Shown in pieces: positions 6,182 through 6,361 of a stretch of 6,361 nucleotides of DNA. The position numbers and the translations under genes are program-made. The stretch covers positions 1-6,361 of the forward strand of contig DQYP01000021.1 of the NCBI GenBank assembly GCA_011043375.1, in the 5' to 3' direction. The stretch's first letter is position 1; each line of letters begins with the position of its first letter. This DNA comes from Thermotogaceae bacterium (GTDB taxonomy: Bacteria > Thermotogota > Thermotogae > B21-G9 > HyVt-16). Under the pieces are notes generated by a model. That model was not told where the DNA came from. It made no database searches and saw only the letters and a list, made by a program, of their open reading frames with translations.

Positions 6182-6361
6182 ATGTTGAGGTTACATATAA
6201 ACGATCCGATAGCTGAAGATGCATATAAAATACTCCAGGATTCTGGGAAATTCGAGATAACTATGGAACATCTCGATAAAGATAAACTGATCGAATTAAT
6301 TCCCGAAATCGATATACTGTTAGTTAGAAGTGCCACAAAAGTAACAAGGGATATTATAGAA
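6182..6361 (+). CDS. serA: D-3-phosphoglycerate dehydrogenase / hydroxypyruvate reductase-like (partial, first 60 codons)
   Basis: The gene runs off the right edge with 60 codons visible. The product starts MLRLHINDPIAEDA and includes EIDILLVRSATKVTRDII (42-59), the characteristic N-terminal substrate-binding segment of D-2-hydroxyacid dehydrogenases of the SerA type, where the VRSATKVT motif helps bind the substrate. The enzyme would oxidise 3-phosphoglycerate with NAD, or in the opposite metabolic direction reduce hydroxypyruvate to glycerate. The ATG follows the aminotransferase stop by 4 bp, with GAGGGGG (6166-6172) nine bases upstream inside the preceding gene, so the two are surely cotranscribed. 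The NAD-binding domain, catalytic Arg/Glu/His and any C-terminal ACT regulatory domain are outside the window, so the exact substrate and feedback control by serine cannot be assessed. Confidence 0.88.
   Translation, partial: MLRLHINDPIAEDAYKILQDSGKFEITMEHLDKDKLIELIPEIDILLVRSATKVTRDIIE

Noticed and set aside
5829..6224. 131-codon minus-strand frame across the end of the class V aminotransferase and start of serA
   Set aside because: It crosses two real genes on the opposite strand and gives a Ser/Pro/Thr-rich product with no motifs.

Overview
The window looks like part of a bacterial chromosome from the Thermotogales, probably a moderately AT-rich Pseudothermotoga/Thermotoga-type thermophile. 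This rests on remembered resemblance of the proteins to Thermotoga maritima families (TM1131-like aminotransferase, TM1754-1756-like butyrate kinase / phosphotransbutyrylase genes, TM1400/TM1401 pair), on strong Shine-Dalgarno sequences (for example GGAGGTGA), and on tight operon packing with overlaps and gaps of a few bases. No database search was run, so the genus is an inference.

Layout. Two operons diverge from an intergenic region at about 3503-3698. The leftward operon (minus strand) runs: fold-type I aminotransferase (2264-3502), butyrate kinase (1174-2256), phosphate butyryltransferase (272-1177), and a second butyrate kinase whose first 88 codons are present before the window ends (1-265). 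Gaps are 7 bp, a 4-bp ATGA overlap, and 6 bp. The rightward operon (plus strand) runs: an ArsB/NhaD-type (ion transporter superfamily) membrane permease (3699-5021), a class V aminotransferase of the serine/alanine-glyoxylate type (5038-6177), and the N-terminus of a D-3-phosphoglycerate dehydrogenase-like protein (6182 to the window edge). A good sigma70-like promoter (TTGATT, 16 bp, TATAAT) serves the rightward operon; the leftward promoter is less clear.

How the genes may work together. The leftward operon fits amino acid fermentation with energy capture: the aminotransferase would make a 2-oxo acid, an oxidoreductase outside the window would make the acyl-CoA, Ptb would convert it to acyl phosphate, and the kinase would yield ATP plus a short or branched-chain fatty acid. 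The rightward aminotransferase and dehydrogenase pair fits serine metabolism: either synthesis from 3-phosphoglycerate, or serine breakdown through hydroxypyruvate to glycerate. The permease is probably a carrier linked to this metabolism rather than an arsenite pump, but its substrate is unknown.

There are no tRNA or rRNA genes, CRISPR arrays, insertion sequences or phage genes, and no stretch over 300 bases lacks a gene. I found no evidence for an exotic new system. The points of interest are functional links in the two operons, altered conserved residues in the permease, and start-site corrections.
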